From the NCBI GenBank assembly GCA_019240405.1, contig JAFAYL010000019.1, positions 1 through 53,681 of the forward strand: a DNA stretch of 53,681 bases. The letters are read 5' to 3'. Position numbers and translations under genes: made by a program. Each line of letters opens with the position of its first letter. Position 1 is the first letter of the stretch. This DNA is from Acidobacteriaceae bacterium. GTDB lineage: Bacteria > Acidobacteriota > Terriglobia > Bryobacterales > Bryobacteraceae. Positions 53,573-53,681 of this stretch are shown here, piece after piece. Under the pieces are notes generated by a model that ran no database searches, was not told the DNA's origin, and saw nothing but the letters and a program-made list of their open reading frames with translations.

Positions 53573-53681
53573 ATGAACGTCCAAGAAATCATTCAGTACG
53601 CGACGTTGCTTTCAGTTTTGATCGGATCACTCGGGCTGGCAGTCGCATTCTTAATTCACCGCGACCAAGTTAAGACGCAGA
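53573..53681 (+). CDS. Small membrane protein (partial, runs off window)
   Basis: ATG 53573, three bases after the RND stop. The 36 visible codons give MNVQEIIQYATLLSVLIGSL and a transmembrane helix (about 8-28) ending LIHRDQVKTQ. It may be the fourth gene of the efflux operon. No family assignable from this fragment. Confidence 0.55.
   Translation, partial: MNVQEIIQYATLLSVLIGSLGLAVAFLIHRDQVKTQ

Overview
The window (about 53.7 kb, GC-rich) looks like the chromosome of a free-living Acidobacteriota member, probably of the Solibacter/Bryobacter side. The evidence is three PadR + large 'ADOP'-type duplicated MacB/FtsX permease modules, several conserved hypothetical proteins that I associate with that phylum, a CE15 glucuronoyl esterase beside an SGNH esterase, and many GTG/TTG starts. 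This assignment is inference from gene content; there is no rRNA in the window.

Layout. 0-1.8 kb: an ArsR regulator cut by the window edge, then gene-end relics of lepA (+) and of an acyl-CoA carboxyltransferase (-) on either side of a small secreted cupin. 1.8-8.2 kb: a padR-permease pair, then a stress-type cluster: an AhpD/CMD-family protein divergent from an ECF41 sigma factor, an HxlR regulator, a frameshifted SnoaL-like ester cyclase and an NmrA-like NAD(P)-binding protein. The CMD/sigma intergenic region carries ECF41-type promoters facing both ways. 8.2-14.3 kb: an orphan hybrid histidine kinase, then divergent CE15 and SGNH esterases. 14.3-21.2 kb: two divergent padR-permease operons, one led by a retropepsin-like protein. 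21.2-30.1 kb: an M20-like protein, a terpene-cyclase-fold protein with a DUF885 peptidase, an outer-membrane barrel candidate, a conserved hypothetical, RmuC and a glycine-zipper protein.

30.2-38.9 kb is a housekeeping block: dusB-rnhA-nadD with overlapping genes, a bacilliredoxin, a coiled-coil membrane protein, a methyltransferase, then valS-birA-hypothetical on the minus strand, and tRNA-Asn(GTT). 38.9-42.6 kb is gene-poor and looks like a small accessory zone: a VapBC-type toxin-antitoxin pair, an S41 peptidase bracketed by a 38-bp imperfect direct repeat (2.0 kb apart), and a possible PIN-domain relic.

42.6-53.7 kb: an SthA-like flavoprotein coupled to an SRPBCC-like exported protein, a degenerate receiver protein, then a TolB-like/TPR regulator followed by a tolC-MFP-RND efflux operon that runs off the window with a small membrane protein. 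Both the regulator and the efflux operon are preceded by clusters of the hexamer CGTAAG/CTTACG. This suggests one regulatory circuit and is, to me, the most interesting unexplained signal in the window. The RND permease also has an unusual proton-relay motif.
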